Assembly (NCBI RefSeq): GCF_002250115.1
Contig: NZ_CP019985.1
Span: forward strand, 2,232,001-2,296,000
DNA length: 64,000 nucleotides
Source of the DNA: Shouchella clausii
GTDB lineage: Bacteria; Bacillota; Bacilli; Bacillales; Bacillaceae_D
Reading direction: 5' to 3'
Shown: positions 8,661 through 17,332 of the stretch, piece after piece
Layout: each line of letters begins with the position of its first letter
Position numbering within the stretch: position 1 is the first letter of the stretch
The notes under the pieces: model-generated
Seen by the model: only the letters and a program-made list of their open reading frames with translations
What the model was told of the DNA's origin: nothing
Databases searched by the model: none
Made by a program: the position numbers and the translations under genes

Positions 8661-9531
8661 AATGAACAATGTGCACTTTTCCTATGGGGAGACCAAGGCG
8701 CTAAAGAATGTAACAATCAACGAGAAAGAGCCGATTATTATTGGCCTTTGGGGCCGCAATGGTGCAGGCAAAACAACATTAATGAAGCTTCTGGCTGGAT
8801 TAGAAAAGCCAGAGAGCGGCACGGTGCTTGTCAACGGAATTGCGCCCTACAATTATAGTGGGTCAATGAGGCATGTGGCCTATATGCATGAAAACCATCC
8901 GTTTTCAGAGTTATGGAATGTGACCGATGCTTTACGATTCGCTTCGTACTTTTATCAAAACTGGGACGGGGAATTAGCGAATGAACTAGTTGATTTATTT
9001 GAACTGCCGCGCCACAAAAAAATCCGCAAGTTTTCAAAAGGGATGCAGACGTTGACGAAAATTGTCATCGGCTTAGCCTCGAAAACCCCTGTCACAATTA
9101 TGGATGAACCAACGAATGGGCTAGATGCTGACATGCGAAAGCTTTTCTATGAAGTTCTGTTAGAAACGTATGAAGACCATCCACGTATGTTTCTGTTATC
9201 TACCCATCATATCGATGAATTAAAGCCTTTGTGCGAAAAAATTGCGATTGTCGATCAGAAAACGATCATTCGTTATGAAGAAACCGAAATGTTAACGGTG
9301 CAAGGCATTTTGTTGACTGGGGAGAGAGCGGCCATTGAGGAACTAACGGCAGGGTATAACATTTTAGAGGAACGCACTCTTGGAAATGTCGTGAATGTCA
9401 TGCTTGATGATTCCTTTTCTGAAACATGGGCAGAGCGGGCTAAAGCAGCTCATGTAAATATTGAAAAGGCATCGCTTCAAGATTACCTTGTTTCTTTAAC
9501 AAAAAAACAAAAGAAGGAAGTGCAGCAATGA
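8653..9531 (+). CDS. ABC transporter ATP-binding protein
   Basis: About 292 residues. Walker A is GRNGAGKTTL, the signature region is RKFSKGMQTLTKIVIGLA (a degenerate LSGGQ, common in this branch), Walker B is PVTIMDEPTNGLDAD, and the H-loop is LSTHHIDEL. The C-terminal 90 residues are an accessory domain, as in exporter ATPases of the YtrB type. GAGGAGG serves an ATG at 8653 (or 8650), overlapping the regulator's end. The next gene overlaps by four bases (ATGA), so the three are translationally coupled. Confidence 0.92.
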   Translation: MIEMNNVHFSYGETKALKNVTINEKEPIIIGLWGRNGAGKTTLMKLLAGLEKPESGTVLVNGIAPYNYSGSMRHVAYMHENHPFSELWNVTDALRFASYFYQNWDGELANELVDLFELPRHKKIRKFSKGMQTLTKIVIGLASKTPVTIMDEPTNGLDADMRKLFYEVLLETYEDHPRMFLLSTHHIDELKPLCEKIAIVDQKTIIRYEETEMLTVQGILLTGERAAIEELTAGYNILEERTLGNVVNVMLDDSFSETWAERAKAAHVNIEKASLQDYLVSLTKKQKKEVQQ

Positions 9532-10247
9532 ACGCATTGAAAGGTCCTTTTCGTTTAATGTTTGAAGACATGCGAATGCAGTTTTATATTTTGACGGGTA
9601 TAACTGTTGCATTGTGGTTGTTTTTTCTGGTGTTAGGAATGAGTGTAGACACATTTATGGGCACGTTGTTTGGCCCTTATTATGGCTTGTTTGCGATCTA
9701 TCCGTTTTTAGTTTACAACAAAGGGTATGTTTACACGCTTGCACTTGGAGGGACAAGAAAGCAGTTTTTGTTTAGTATGCTAGCTGCCTCTGGCTTGTTT
9801 ATTGTCATTTGCATGACTGTGTTAAATGGTATTTACCAACTAAATGCGTTTTTGCTTAACCAAGGAATAATCAATATACCCCTCTTTCATATGGGCGAAT
9901 TAGTTGGTTCTGCCAATCCGTTGCTTTATTTCTGGGTTGATCTCCTTTGGTGTGTGTTTCTGTTTGGCGTTAGCTTCGGTATTAACTCTGTCTGGTTTTA
10001 TTTTGGAACGGTCCGTTTCTTGTTAGGCTTAACCGGAGTTGCACTAGTTGTCATTGCCTATTTGGCGTTTGCTGACCTTCGCACATTGTTTACTTGGATT
10101 GTTGAAAACCATCTTGTCTTTTTACATGTCATTGGCGCAGTCGGCTTCGCAGCTGCCGGTCTTTCATATGTGATTATGAAAAATGGCCCACTTGAACGAG
10201 GCGGTGAGAGAGGCCTCTTCTTTAAAAACAAAACCGTTCAAGACTAA
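9528..10247 (+). CDS. ABC transporter membrane subunit
   Basis: A 239-residue protein with about six membrane segments (for example FYILTGITVALWLFFLVLG and FLLGLTGVALVVIAYLAFA) and little else. It starts within the stop codon of the ATPase gene. With the GntR regulator and ATPase it forms an Ytr-like exporter operon. No substrate can be assigned; relatives are linked to cell-wall antibiotic response. It is placed by context more than by motif. Confidence 0.8.
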   Translation: MNALKGPFRLMFEDMRMQFYILTGITVALWLFFLVLGMSVDTFMGTLFGPYYGLFAIYPFLVYNKGYVYTLALGGTRKQFLFSMLAASGLFIVICMTVLNGIYQLNAFLLNQGIINIPLFHMGELVGSANPLLYFWVDLLWCVFLFGVSFGINSVWFYFGTVRFLLGLTGVALVVIAYLAFADLRTLFTWIVENHLVFLHVIGAVGFAAAGLSYVIMKNGPLERGGERGLFFKNKTVQD

Positions 10248-10266
10248 CGAGCTGGTATAAGGAAAA

Positions 10267-10312
10267 CATAAAATCCAAAGCGATTTGGCGAGTGCCTGCT
10301 TTGGATTTTATG
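10267..10312. terminator. Bidirectional hairpin between convergent genes
   Basis: Fifteen bases, CATAAAATCCAAAGC, are repeated in inverted form 16 bases later. It lies between the ABC operon and the convergent TetR gene and has T-rich flanks on both strands. Confidence 0.7.
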
Positions 10313-10384
10313 TTCTCAACTTGACAGTGATCAGGCGTTATGTTCGTTAAAAAATGAAACCTATTCTCTTGTGGTCACGTAAAG

Positions 10385-11257
10385 TTAATGGATGTCAAGC
10401 AGGTTAGCGGCACAGTTGCACAACTCACGGAGCTCCTTAACGGTGGCCATCGTTGCCAACATCCCTTGAAAAATGATTTTCTTAGGCTCCTTTTTACCCA
10501 TTTCAGCCTGCAATACAGATAGGGCGTCGAGGACTTCTTGCTTTTTTACTTCTGGGATGTGCAAGGTCGGCAATCGTTTTCGAATCGCTGAAAGTGTTTG
10601 CTTAACTTGCTCCTCAGTGCTGCCTGAACAGGGCCAGTCTAACTGTTGAAGACGCTGTTCGGAGACGAATGGCTCTTTGCCCTCAGCAACCAGCCCTTCT
10701 GCCAAGTTGTCGAGCCGCCTTAGCAAATAAGTTGCTGTCTTTTTAGGGCTAAGGGGATGTTTGGTAAGAAGCAGAAGCTTGAAAAGCGAATGACTTAGCC
10801 CTTCAAACAGCAGGATTAGGTCAGGAATATAGCGCTCCGCTTCCTGTCCGTAGATCGATAACAATGACCGCTTTTGCCAATTGTAGTGCTCGAGCTTTTT
10901 CTCGTACACAAACTGTCGCACCTCGTGGCTAATGGGCAGCACTTGTTCTTGAAAATGCATGATAATAAACTCTTTATGCTTGGAAACCTCGGCAAACAAA
11001 AATTCAATTTGCGTTTGAAATGCCTTCCTTGGCGTTAGCTTTTTTTGCTCAATCCGGTCCAATAAAGTCGACATCTTTTCGTAATAGTAGCGGTAAATGT
11101 CGATAAGCAGCTTGTCTTTTGACTCAAAATGCAAATAAAAAGCACCTTTTGAGATTCCAGCCTCAGATGCGATTTCTTGAATAGACGTTGAAAAGTAGCC
11201 TTTTTTGGCAAATAAGTGAATCGCCGTTTCGATAATTGTTGTTTTTTTCTCGTTCAT
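10385..11257 (-). CDS. TetR/AcrR-family regulator of the RND pump
   Basis: A 290-residue protein. The first 50 residues are a TetR helix-turn-helix (TTIIETAIHLFAKKGYFSTSIQEIASEAGISKGAFYLHF is the visible block); the rest is a ligand-binding helical domain, longer than the usual 190-210 residues. It is divergent from the RND efflux gene, as YerO is from swrC in B. subtilis, and two matching operator-like sites lie between them. Repression of the pump until a toxic lipid or drug binds is the likely role, by inference. Confidence 0.85.
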   Translation of the reverse strand: MNEKKTTIIETAIHLFAKKGYFSTSIQEIASEAGISKGAFYLHFESKDKLLIDIYRYYYEKMSTLLDRIEQKKLTPRKAFQTQIEFLFAEVSKHKEFIIMHFQEQVLPISHEVRQFVYEKKLEHYNWQKRSLLSIYGQEAERYIPDLILLFEGLSHSLFKLLLLTKHPLSPKKTATYLLRRLDNLAEGLVAEGKEPFVSEQRLQQLDWPCSGSTEEQVKQTLSAIRKRLPTLHIPEVKKQEVLDALSVLQAEMGKKEPKKIIFQGMLATMATVKELRELCNCAANLLDIH

Positions 11258-11322
11258 CCTATTCCCATCCTCTCGGAGTTGCCATTATCGTAACAGATTA
11301 GATGGCCACAAAGCAATCAAAA

Positions 11323-11338
11323 ATGACTACTCAGTCAT
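11323..11338. promoter_or_regulatory. Candidate TetR operator 1
   Basis: ATGACT-N4-AGTCAT inverted repeat 66 bases before the TetR start codon. It shares TGAC-N3-TCAGTCAT with the second site at 11440-11454. Confidence 0.6.
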
Positions 11339-11409
11339 AAAAGGAGAATTTCAGCTGTGTTTCTGTAAATTTTTTTGTGTAAAATTGTTGGCACAGTTGT
11401 ATTTTGACG

Positions 11410-11454
11410 TTTAATCAACTAAGATTAAGTGTATAAAATTGACCGGTCAGTCAT
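11410..11454 (+). promoter_or_regulatory. Candidate promoter and TetR operator 2
   Basis: A -10-like TATAAA (11432-11437) with a weak -35 TTTAAT (11410-11415) is followed directly by TGACCGGTCAGTCAT (11440-11454), which contains the 10-bp palindrome TGACCGGTCA and repeats the core of operator 1. Binding there would block the start point of the pump transcript. Confidence 0.55.
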
Positions 11455-11484
11455 GACGCGACTGCGACATTTAGGAGGGGGAAC

Positions 11485-11646
11485 ATGAAACGAAAATATA
11501 CATTGCTTATCGACGGCCTCTGGACGAATCAAGCCACTACATATGTACGAGAAATAACGACAACACGACCTTATTCTTTAGAAGAAATTGTTTCACGTCT
11601 AAAATCAATCGGTGTCGACGCATCTGTTTGTGAAAGGCCGTTATAG
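11485..11646 (+). CDS. Small hypothetical protein (53 residues)
   Basis: A short ORF opening MKRKYTLLIDGLW and ending GVDASVCERPL, behind a strong TTAGGAGGGGG site 4 bases from the ATG. It has no membrane segment or signal and reads like a small soluble protein with a C-terminal helix (SLEEIVSRLKSIGVD). I do not recognise a family. It sits between the TetR-controlled promoter and the RND pump gene (41 bases upstream of it), so it should be co-expressed with the pump. Confidence 0.6.
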   Translation: MKRKYTLLIDGLWTNQATTYVREITTTRPYSLEEIVSRLKSIGVDASVCERPL

Positions 11647-11687
11647 GATAAGGAAGTGCAATTAGAGAGAAGGGGAGAATACGCTAC

Positions 11688-14600
11688 ATGAAATCGATTA
11701 TTCAGTTTTCGATGAATAATAAGTTTGCCGTCTGGCTGTTGACGGTTATGCTCATTGTCTTCGGTTTGTATGCAGGGATGACAATGAACAGGGAAGTGAT
11801 ACCGGACATTGATGCACCAGTTGTTACGATATCAGGCGCTTATCCTGGCGCTACGCCAGAAGAAGTTGCCAATGAGGTATCGATCCCGATTGAACAAGCC
11901 GTAGAAAATTTGGACGGCGTATCGGCCGTGAACTCGTCTTCTTTTGAAAACTTCGCTTCGATTCAAATTGAGTATGAATTTAGCAAGGAAATGGATGAGG
12001 CTGAAACAGAGGCAAAAGAGGCGATTGAGCAACTTGAATTTGCAGATGGGGTTGAAGAACCAACTGTATCCCGTATTAACTTCGGTGCTTTTCCTATTTT
12101 AACGTTGAGCGTTTCTGAGGAAGGCGCATCGTTGACGGAGCTAACTGAGCGTGTTGAGCAAGACATCATTCCTGAGCTAGAGGGTTTGCCTGGAATTGAA
12201 TCTGTAACCGCTGCAGGCCAAGAAACAAAAGAAGTGCAGATTACTTTTGAGGAAGAGGCGCTTACCGAACATGGCCTAGACGCAGAAACCGTTACACAAT
12301 TGTTGGAAGCATCATCGATGCGATTCCCGTTAGGGCTTTATACATTTTCAGGTGAAGAACAGTCCGTTGTCATCGACGGCAAAGTGACTACACTTGATGA
12401 TTTGCGGAATTTGCAGCTTCCGTCCATCCCTGCCGGTGGTGGTTCTCCGGAAATGGGACAATTGCCTGAAGGCGGCATGCCTGAAGGTGAAATGCCACAA
12501 ATGCCAGAGGGCGAAATGCCTGACGGAAGCGGGCCGATTGAAGGGCAGCAAGGCATGGAAGGCGGAGAACTGTCTGGAGAAATGCCTGAGCTTGCGCTTG
12601 AAACGGTTGCGCTTGAAGATGTAGCTGACATTGAAGTTGTCAATGAGTCGAATTCGATTTCAAGAACGAACGGCCAAACGGCAATTGGAATCGAAATCGT
12701 CAAAGCTGGGGATGCCAACACAGTCGCAGTAGCGGACGAAGTTAAAGAAGCAATTGCTTCTTTTGAAGAAGACGGATTGTCGCTATCAATTACAACAGAC
12801 CAAGCGGAACCGATTGAAGAATCCGTTGCGACTATGGTGAACAAAGCGCTGTTTGGCGCGCTGTTTGCAGTCGCCATCATTCTGTTGTTTTTGCGGAATA
12901 TCCGTACGACAGTGATTTCCGTTATCTCCATTCCAGTTTCGCTATTTATCGCTTTAATCGTGCTTCAGCAGTTGGATATTACTTTAAATATCATGACTCT
13001 TGGTGCGATGACCGTTGCCATTGGTCGGGTTATTGATGACTCCATTGTTGTCGTCGAAAATATTTTTAGGCGTATGGGCTCAAAAGAAGAAAAGCTGTCT
13101 GGCCGTGCATTGATCCAAGATGCAACAAAAGAAGTGTTTAAGCCAATTCTATCCTCCACGATTGTGACAGCGGTTGTGTTCCTGCCGCTCGGGCTTGTCG
13201 AAGGAATGGTTGGAGAGTTGTTCCTTCCGTTTGGCTTAACGGTGATTTTCGCTTTATTTGCCTCTTTGCTTGTTGCTATTACTGTTGTGCCGATGATGGC
13301 AAATTCGCTCTTTAAAAATGGCGCACCTGAAAAACATAAAAAGCAAGAAGAAAAGCCAGGGAAGTTGGCATCTGGCTACCGGCGTCTACTGGAAGCGGCT
13401 CTTAACCATAAAATCATCACTTCGCTTATCGCTGTTGCCCTGTTAGTAGGCAGCTTGTTCCTTACACCTTTTGTCGGTGTAAGCTTTCTGCCAGAGGAAG
13501 AAGAGAAGCTTGTTTTTGCCACTTATTCGCCTAATGCAGGGACAACGTTTGAAGATGCAGAAAACGACGTCAATGCAGCCGAGGAAGTGCTCCTTGACAG
13601 AGAGGGAATTGACGTATTCCAACTTTCCCTTGGGGCGCAAAGCTCATCGATGGCCATGATGCAGGCAGGAGATAATTCGGCGATCTTCTACATTCAATAT
13701 GAAGATGATTTTGAAGGCTTTACACAAGAAAAAGAAGCCGTTGTCGAGGCGTTAGAAGAAGTAACGGAAAACGGCACATGGACTGGGCAAGACATTGCGA
13801 CTGGAGGCGTAGGGTCAAGTGAATTTTCGGTAACGGTGTTTGGCGATTCGGAAGAAGACATCGAGCCGGCAGTTGAGGACATCAAAGCGCTTCTAGAGGA
13901 GCACGATGACTTGGCCGATCCCGAAACGTCTATTGCTGACCGCTATCAAGAGTACACGCTGAAAGTCGATCAAGAACGATTGAGTGAATTAGGTTTGACA
14001 ACAGCACAGCTTGGTATGGCTCTGTACCAGGTCGATGACCATAACGCCGTTACGACAGTGGAAGCAGATGGGGAAGAGCTTGATGTGGTGATTGCGACAA
14101 ATGAGGAAGAGTATGGCTCCCTTGAAGAGCTAACTGACGTTGAAGTGGAAACGCAACTTGGTACACAAGTAGCGATTGCCGATCTTGTCTCAGTTGAAGA
14201 AGGGACATCTTCATCAACGATTACAAGAAGGGATGGGCAAATTTATGCGGAAGCATCGGCAAAAATTTTGTCTGATGATGTAGCTGGCGTCTCCACAACG
14301 GTTTTAAATGAAATTGAGGAATTAGAGTTTCCTGAAGGGGTTGACGTTCAAGTCGGAGGCGTAACCGCTGATATCGAAGAGTCATTTACACAGTTAGGAA
14401 TTGCCATGCTTGTTGCGATTGCGATCGTTTACTTTGTGTTAGTCGTAACTTTTGGCGGTGGACTTGCACCATTTGCGATTCTATTCTCACTGCCATTTAT
14501 TGTGATTGGCGCCCTTGTTGGCTTGTTTGTGACAGGGGAAACCATTAGCATTTCTGTGTTGATTGGAATATTGATGTTAATCGGTATTGTCGTCACCAAT

Positions 14601-14894
14601 GCAATTGTTCTGATTGACCGTGTGATCCATAAGGAAAAAGAAGGCCTTTCCACGAGAGACGCACTTTTGGAAGCGGGAACCGTTCGGCTGCGTCCAATTT
14701 TGATGACTGCCCTCGTTACGATTGGCGCGTTGATTCCACTTGCAATCGGTGCTGAAGGAGGCGGGCTCATTTCGAAAGGGCTAGGCATTACCGTCATTGG
14801 CGGTTTGACAAGCTCGACTTTGCTCACTTTGGTCATCGTTCCAATTGTTTACGAACTGTTAATGAAAATGCGCGGGAAACTTTTGCGCAAATAG
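11688..14894 (+). CDS. swrC: RND-family efflux transporter (SwrC/YerP-like)
   Basis: A 1,068-residue inner-membrane pump with the RND layout: one N-terminal membrane segment, a large extracellular loop, six segments, a second loop and five more segments. PDIDAPVVTISGAYPGATPEEV after TM1 and the TM4 block MTLGAMTVAIGRVIDDSIVVVENIF carry the family signature. It matches SwrC/YerP of B. subtilis closely in length and order. An odd stretch at about residues 250-300 is rich in Met, Pro, Gly and Glu (repeats such as PEGEMPQMPEGEMP) where the B. subtilis protein, as I recall it, has an Ala/Ser/Gln linker. The TetR gene is divergent. Confidence 0.93.
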   Translation: MKSIIQFSMNNKFAVWLLTVMLIVFGLYAGMTMNREVIPDIDAPVVTISGAYPGATPEEVANEVSIPIEQAVENLDGVSAVNSSSFENFASIQIEYEFSKEMDEAETEAKEAIEQLEFADGVEEPTVSRINFGAFPILTLSVSEEGASLTELTERVEQDIIPELEGLPGIESVTAAGQETKEVQITFEEEALTEHGLDAETVTQLLEASSMRFPLGLYTFSGEEQSVVIDGKVTTLDDLRNLQLPSIPAGGGSPEMGQLPEGGMPEGEMPQMPEGEMPDGSGPIEGQQGMEGGELSGEMPELALETVALEDVADIEVVNESNSISRTNGQTAIGIEIVKAGDANTVAVADEVKEAIASFEEDGLSLSITTDQAEPIEESVATMVNKALFGALFAVAIILLFLRNIRTTVISVISIPVSLFIALIVLQQLDITLNIMTLGAMTVAIGRVIDDSIVVVENIFRRMGSKEEKLSGRALIQDATKEVFKPILSSTIVTAVVFLPLGLVEGMVGELFLPFGLTVIFALFASLLVAITVVPMMANSLFKNGAPEKHKKQEEKPGKLASGYRRLLEAALNHKIITSLIAVALLVGSLFLTPFVGVSFLPEEEEKLVFATYSPNAGTTFEDAENDVNAAEEVLLDREGIDVFQLSLGAQSSSMAMMQAGDNSAIFYIQYEDDFEGFTQEKEAVVEALEEVTENGTWTGQDIATGGVGSSEFSVTVFGDSEEDIEPAVEDIKALLEEHDDLADPETSIADRYQEYTLKVDQERLSELGLTTAQLGMALYQVDDHNAVTTVEADGEELDVVIATNEEEYGSLEELTDVEVETQLGTQVAIADLVSVEEGTSSSTITRRDGQIYAEASAKILSDDVAGVSTTVLNEIEELEFPEGVDVQVGGVTADIEESFTQLGIAMLVAIAIVYFVLVVTFGGGLAPFAILFSLPFIVIGALVGLFVTGETISISVLIGILMLIGIVVTNAIVLIDRVIHKEKEGLSTRDALLEAGTVRLRPILMTALVTIGALIPLAIGAEGGGLISKGLGITVIGGLTSSTLLTLVIVPIVYELLMKMRGKLLRK

Positions 14895-14901
14895 CACGAT
14901 T

Positions 14902-14933
14902 GCCCTCTGGCTTTATGAGCCAGAGGGCTTTTT
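14902..14933 (+). terminator. Rho-independent terminator
   Basis: GCCCTCTGGCT pairs with AGCCAGAGGGC over a 5-base loop, then TTTTT. It ends the pump transcript. Confidence 0.92.
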
Positions 14934-14971
14934 CATCAAAATGAAAGTGATGTCCTTCCATATCATTCCTC

Positions 14972-15001
14972 GGATAGACGTTTTTGCTGTTTGGCATTCT
15001 A
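14972..15001 (+). promoter_or_regulatory. Putative sigma-G promoter, first SASP gene
   Basis: CATTCTA (14995-15001) fits the forespore -10 pattern CATNNTA, with GGATA 18 bases upstream as a -35 candidate. The second spore-protein gene has the identical -10. Confidence 0.5.
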
Positions 15002-15030
15002 GAAGTACAAACCCAAGGAGGTGAAACGAT

Positions 15031-15234
15031 ATGGCAGACAACAGAAGCTCAAACAACTTGGTTGTACCTGGTGTGGAACAAGCACTTGACCAAATGAAGT
15101 ATGAAATCGCGAGCGAGTTTGGCGTAAACCTCGGTGCTGATACCACTTCTCGTGCAAATGGTTCAGTAGGCGGAGAAATCACAAAACGCCTTGTGCAAAT
15201 GGCTGAACAGCAAATGGGTGGCAAACAGTTTTAA
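15031..15234 (+). CDS. Alpha/beta-type small acid-soluble spore protein
   Basis: A 67-residue SASP that coats and protects spore DNA in the forespore. Family marks are SNNLVVPG, the germination-protease region [17 protein letters not shown] and [23 protein letters not shown] very strong AAGGAGGTGA precedes the ATG. The gene is nearly repeated 412 bases downstream; the copies differ mainly near Y33/N33 (MKYEIAS or MKNEIAS) and at the C-terminus. Confidence 0.95.
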   Translation: MADNRSSNNLVVPGVEQALDQMKYEIASEFGVNLGADTTSRANGSVGGEITKRLVQMAEQQMGGKQF

Positions 15235-15249
15235 TTCAATACACATGGC

Positions 15250-15346
15250 GAAGGCGGCTTACTAGCCGCCTTCAGACTTTCTATCAGTCTGAGTGCGGTT
15301 ATCGACTTTGCCGACAACCTCAAGGTGGTTTACTAGCCGCCTTTTT
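15250..15346 (+). terminator. Two related hairpins after the first SASP gene
   Basis: GAAGGCGGCT-TACT-AGCCGCCTTC (15250-15273) lacks a T run. A second stem, AAGGTGGTT-TACTA-GCCGCCTT (15322-15343), shares the loop and ends in TTTTT. The pair looks like a duplicated terminator, one copy decayed. Confidence 0.65.
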
Positions 15347-15389
15347 ATATAAGCATTACAAATGGATAAATAAGGATAAAAATACTCAT

Positions 15390-15418
15390 ACATAGTTCTT
15401 TAGCAAATGGTCATTCTA
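15390..15418 (+). promoter_or_regulatory. Putative sigma-G promoter, second SASP gene
   Basis: CATTCTA (15412-15418) with ACATA 17 bases upstream; same -10 as the first copy. Confidence 0.5.
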
Positions 15419-15442
15419 GTGGTATAGGGAGGTGAAACAACA

Positions 15443-15646
15443 ATGGCAAACAATAGAAGTTCAAACAACTTGGTTGTACCTGGTGCTGAGCAAGCCCTTG
15501 AACAAATGAAAAACGAAATCGCAAGCGAATTTGGTGTAAACCTTGGCGCTGATACGACTTCCCGTGCAAACGGTTCTGTGGGCGGTGAAATCACAAAACG
15601 CCTCGTTCAAATGGCAGAGCAGCAAATGGGCGGACAACAACGTTAA
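15443..15646 (+). CDS. Alpha/beta-type small acid-soluble spore protein, second copy
   Basis: A 67-residue near-duplicate of the preceding spore protein with the same DNA-binding and protease-cleavage segments, ending QQMGGQQR instead of GGKQF. GGGAGGTGA precedes the ATG. It has its own forespore-type promoter and terminator, so the two copies are separate transcription units that arose by tandem duplication including flanking control sequence. Confidence 0.95.
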   Translation: MANNRSSNNLVVPGAEQALEQMKNEIASEFGVNLGADTTSRANGSVGGEITKRLVQMAEQQMGGQQR

Positions 15647-15664
15647 ACCCTATATGATGGCTTG

Positions 15665-15693
15665 AAAGGCGGCATCGTGCCGCCTTTCCTTTT
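15665..15693 (+). terminator. Rho-independent terminator
   Basis: AAAGGCGGCA-TCG-TGCCGCCTTT followed by CCTTTTTT, ending the second SASP gene. Confidence 0.9.
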
Positions 15694-15771
15694 TTCTCGG
15701 AGTAAAAAAGAAGGATAACTGTTCCCTGTTTGACGCACACTGTTAAAAGAACCGATCTATGGAGGGATAGT

Positions 15772-16449
15772 GTGGGAGAACTACTTCAAACTAGTGTAGA
15801 ACTTACAATTGGCCTAGTTGCGTTACTGGTTTTAACTAAAGTGATGGGGAAAACATCGTTTGCGCAAATTACCCCATTTGATTTTATTTCAGCACTCATA
15901 TTGGGGGAACTTGTAGGGAATGCCATCTATGATGAGAAAGTCAAAATTGGCGCGATTCTGTTCTCTATTTTTATATGGGGGCTTCTGCTTTATATTATAG
16001 AGTGGCTCACACAGCAATTTCGGAAGTCGCGAAAAATTCTCGAAGGAAACCCATCCATTATTATTCAAAACGGCCACTTAAATCGCGCTGAGATGAAAAA
16101 GAATAAACTTGATATGAACCAACTTCAACATTTGTTGCGTAAACAACAAGCTTTTTCCGTCAGAGAGGTCGAACACGCTATTTTAGAAACAGATGGAACC
16201 GTCAGCGTATTAAAGAAACCACAGTACGACCAACCAACTTACGAAGACTTAAATGTTCCTGAAAAACCGGTTTATTTACCGGTAACGTTTATTAATGATG
16301 GCACCGTTGACTGGGAAAACCTCCATAAAGCTGGCTTTAACGAAAACTGGCTCAAAAAACAGCTTGATCAGCATCAAATCGACAAATTTGAGGACGTTTT
16401 TTATTTGGAATGGAAGCAAGACGAAGGCATTTATATTGAAAAAATGTAA
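15772..16449 (+). CDS. DUF421 (YetF-type) membrane protein
   Basis: About 225 residues. Three N-terminal membrane segments with KVMGKTSFAQITPFDFISAL and LGELVGNAIYD, then a cytoplasmic DUF421 domain (LEGNPSIIIQNGHLNRAEM, VEHAILETDGTVSVL) and a C-terminal extension, matching YetF/YdfS proteins of Bacillus, some of which are spore-membrane or cation-related; function unclear. I prefer GTG 15772, next to GGAGGG, because it aligns with the short N-terminus of the family; TTG 15730 would add 14 residues. Confidence 0.85.
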   Translation: MGELLQTSVELTIGLVALLVLTKVMGKTSFAQITPFDFISALILGELVGNAIYDEKVKIGAILFSIFIWGLLLYIIEWLTQQFRKSRKILEGNPSIIIQNGHLNRAEMKKNKLDMNQLQHLLRKQQAFSVREVEHAILETDGTVSVLKKPQYDQPTYEDLNVPEKPVYLPVTFINDGTVDWENLHKAGFNENWLKKQLDQHQIDKFEDVFYLEWKQDEGIYIEKM

Positions 16450-16716
16450 GCTATGAGAAAATCGGTAGTCCATTTTACAAAACAGCCTTAAAGACACGAA
16501 AGTCCAGCACCAACCGATGTAGGAAACACGATGCAACGGATAAATAAACGACAACACCCAAGTACCTATAGGACATGTGGTTGCTTGCTGCAGCCTAGAC
16601 GTTCATTTGACAGAAATGTGAAGATGCTTGATGTCCCTTGCGTAACCAGCAAGACTGTACTATGATGAAAGCGATTTACAACATGTGCAGGATGAAAGGT
16701 TATCCGAGGTGAACTT

Positions 16717-17316
16717 ATGACGAATAAACTATACTTGTCTGTATTGTCTTTTGCAGCGCTTTTGCTTTTGTCATCCTGTGGGTGGATCTACCAGATTGGC
16801 GGGGCGCAAAGCGAATTTGACGCCACGGAAGCAGAATTGGAAGTTGCCGATTTTGCTTATACCAATCAAAACGGGGAGGAAGTATCGTTAAGCGATTTTG
16901 AAGGGGAATATTGGTTGGCTGACATGATTTTTACGTCTTGTCCCACGGTTTGTCCGATTATGACCCCTAATATGCGGGAATTGCAAGATATGGCGATTGC
17001 CGAGAACTTGGATTTGTCGTTTGTGTCGTTTTCGATTGACCCAGAAAACGATACGGTTGAGCATTTAAAAGGGTATACGGAAAACATTGGTGTAAACGAT
17101 GCGTACTGGGATTTCTTAACGGGCTATGATTTAGAGGAGATCCAAGCATTTGCTTTGGATTCGTTTAAAGCACCTGTTGAAAAAACAGAAGACGATTTTC
17201 TTCATAGCACCCGATTTTTTCTAATCGATGGGGAAGGGAAAGTTGTTCGGATCTATGACGGGTTGGCTTCTGACTTAAGTGATATTAAAGCAGACATTCA
17301 ACGGACAGTGAAGTAA
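16717..17316 (+). CDS. ypmQ: SCO1/SenC-type copper chaperone lipoprotein
   Basis: A 199-residue membrane-anchored thioredoxin-fold protein that helps load copper into cytochrome c oxidase. The lipobox is LSSC (C21). Copper ligands are C75 and C79 in TSCPTVCPIM and H163 in DDFLHSTRFF, so the site is complete. No oxidase genes are adjacent. The ribosome site (GAGGTGA) is good and a terminator follows. The 260 bases before it hold no gene that I can see. Confidence 0.92.
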   Translation: MTNKLYLSVLSFAALLLLSSCGWIYQIGGAQSEFDATEAELEVADFAYTNQNGEEVSLSDFEGEYWLADMIFTSCPTVCPIMTPNMRELQDMAIAENLDLSFVSFSIDPENDTVEHLKGYTENIGVNDAYWDFLTGYDLEEIQAFALDSFKAPVEKTEDDFLHSTRFFLIDGEGKVVRIYDGLASDLSDIKADIQRTVK

Positions 17317-17332
17317 GAGTATAAGAGGAAGG

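Noticed and set aside
12338-12931. 197-codon minus-strand ORF inside the RND gene
   Set aside because: Ser/Pro-rich shadow of the Met/Pro/Gly/Glu repeat on the opposite strand, without a ribosome site.
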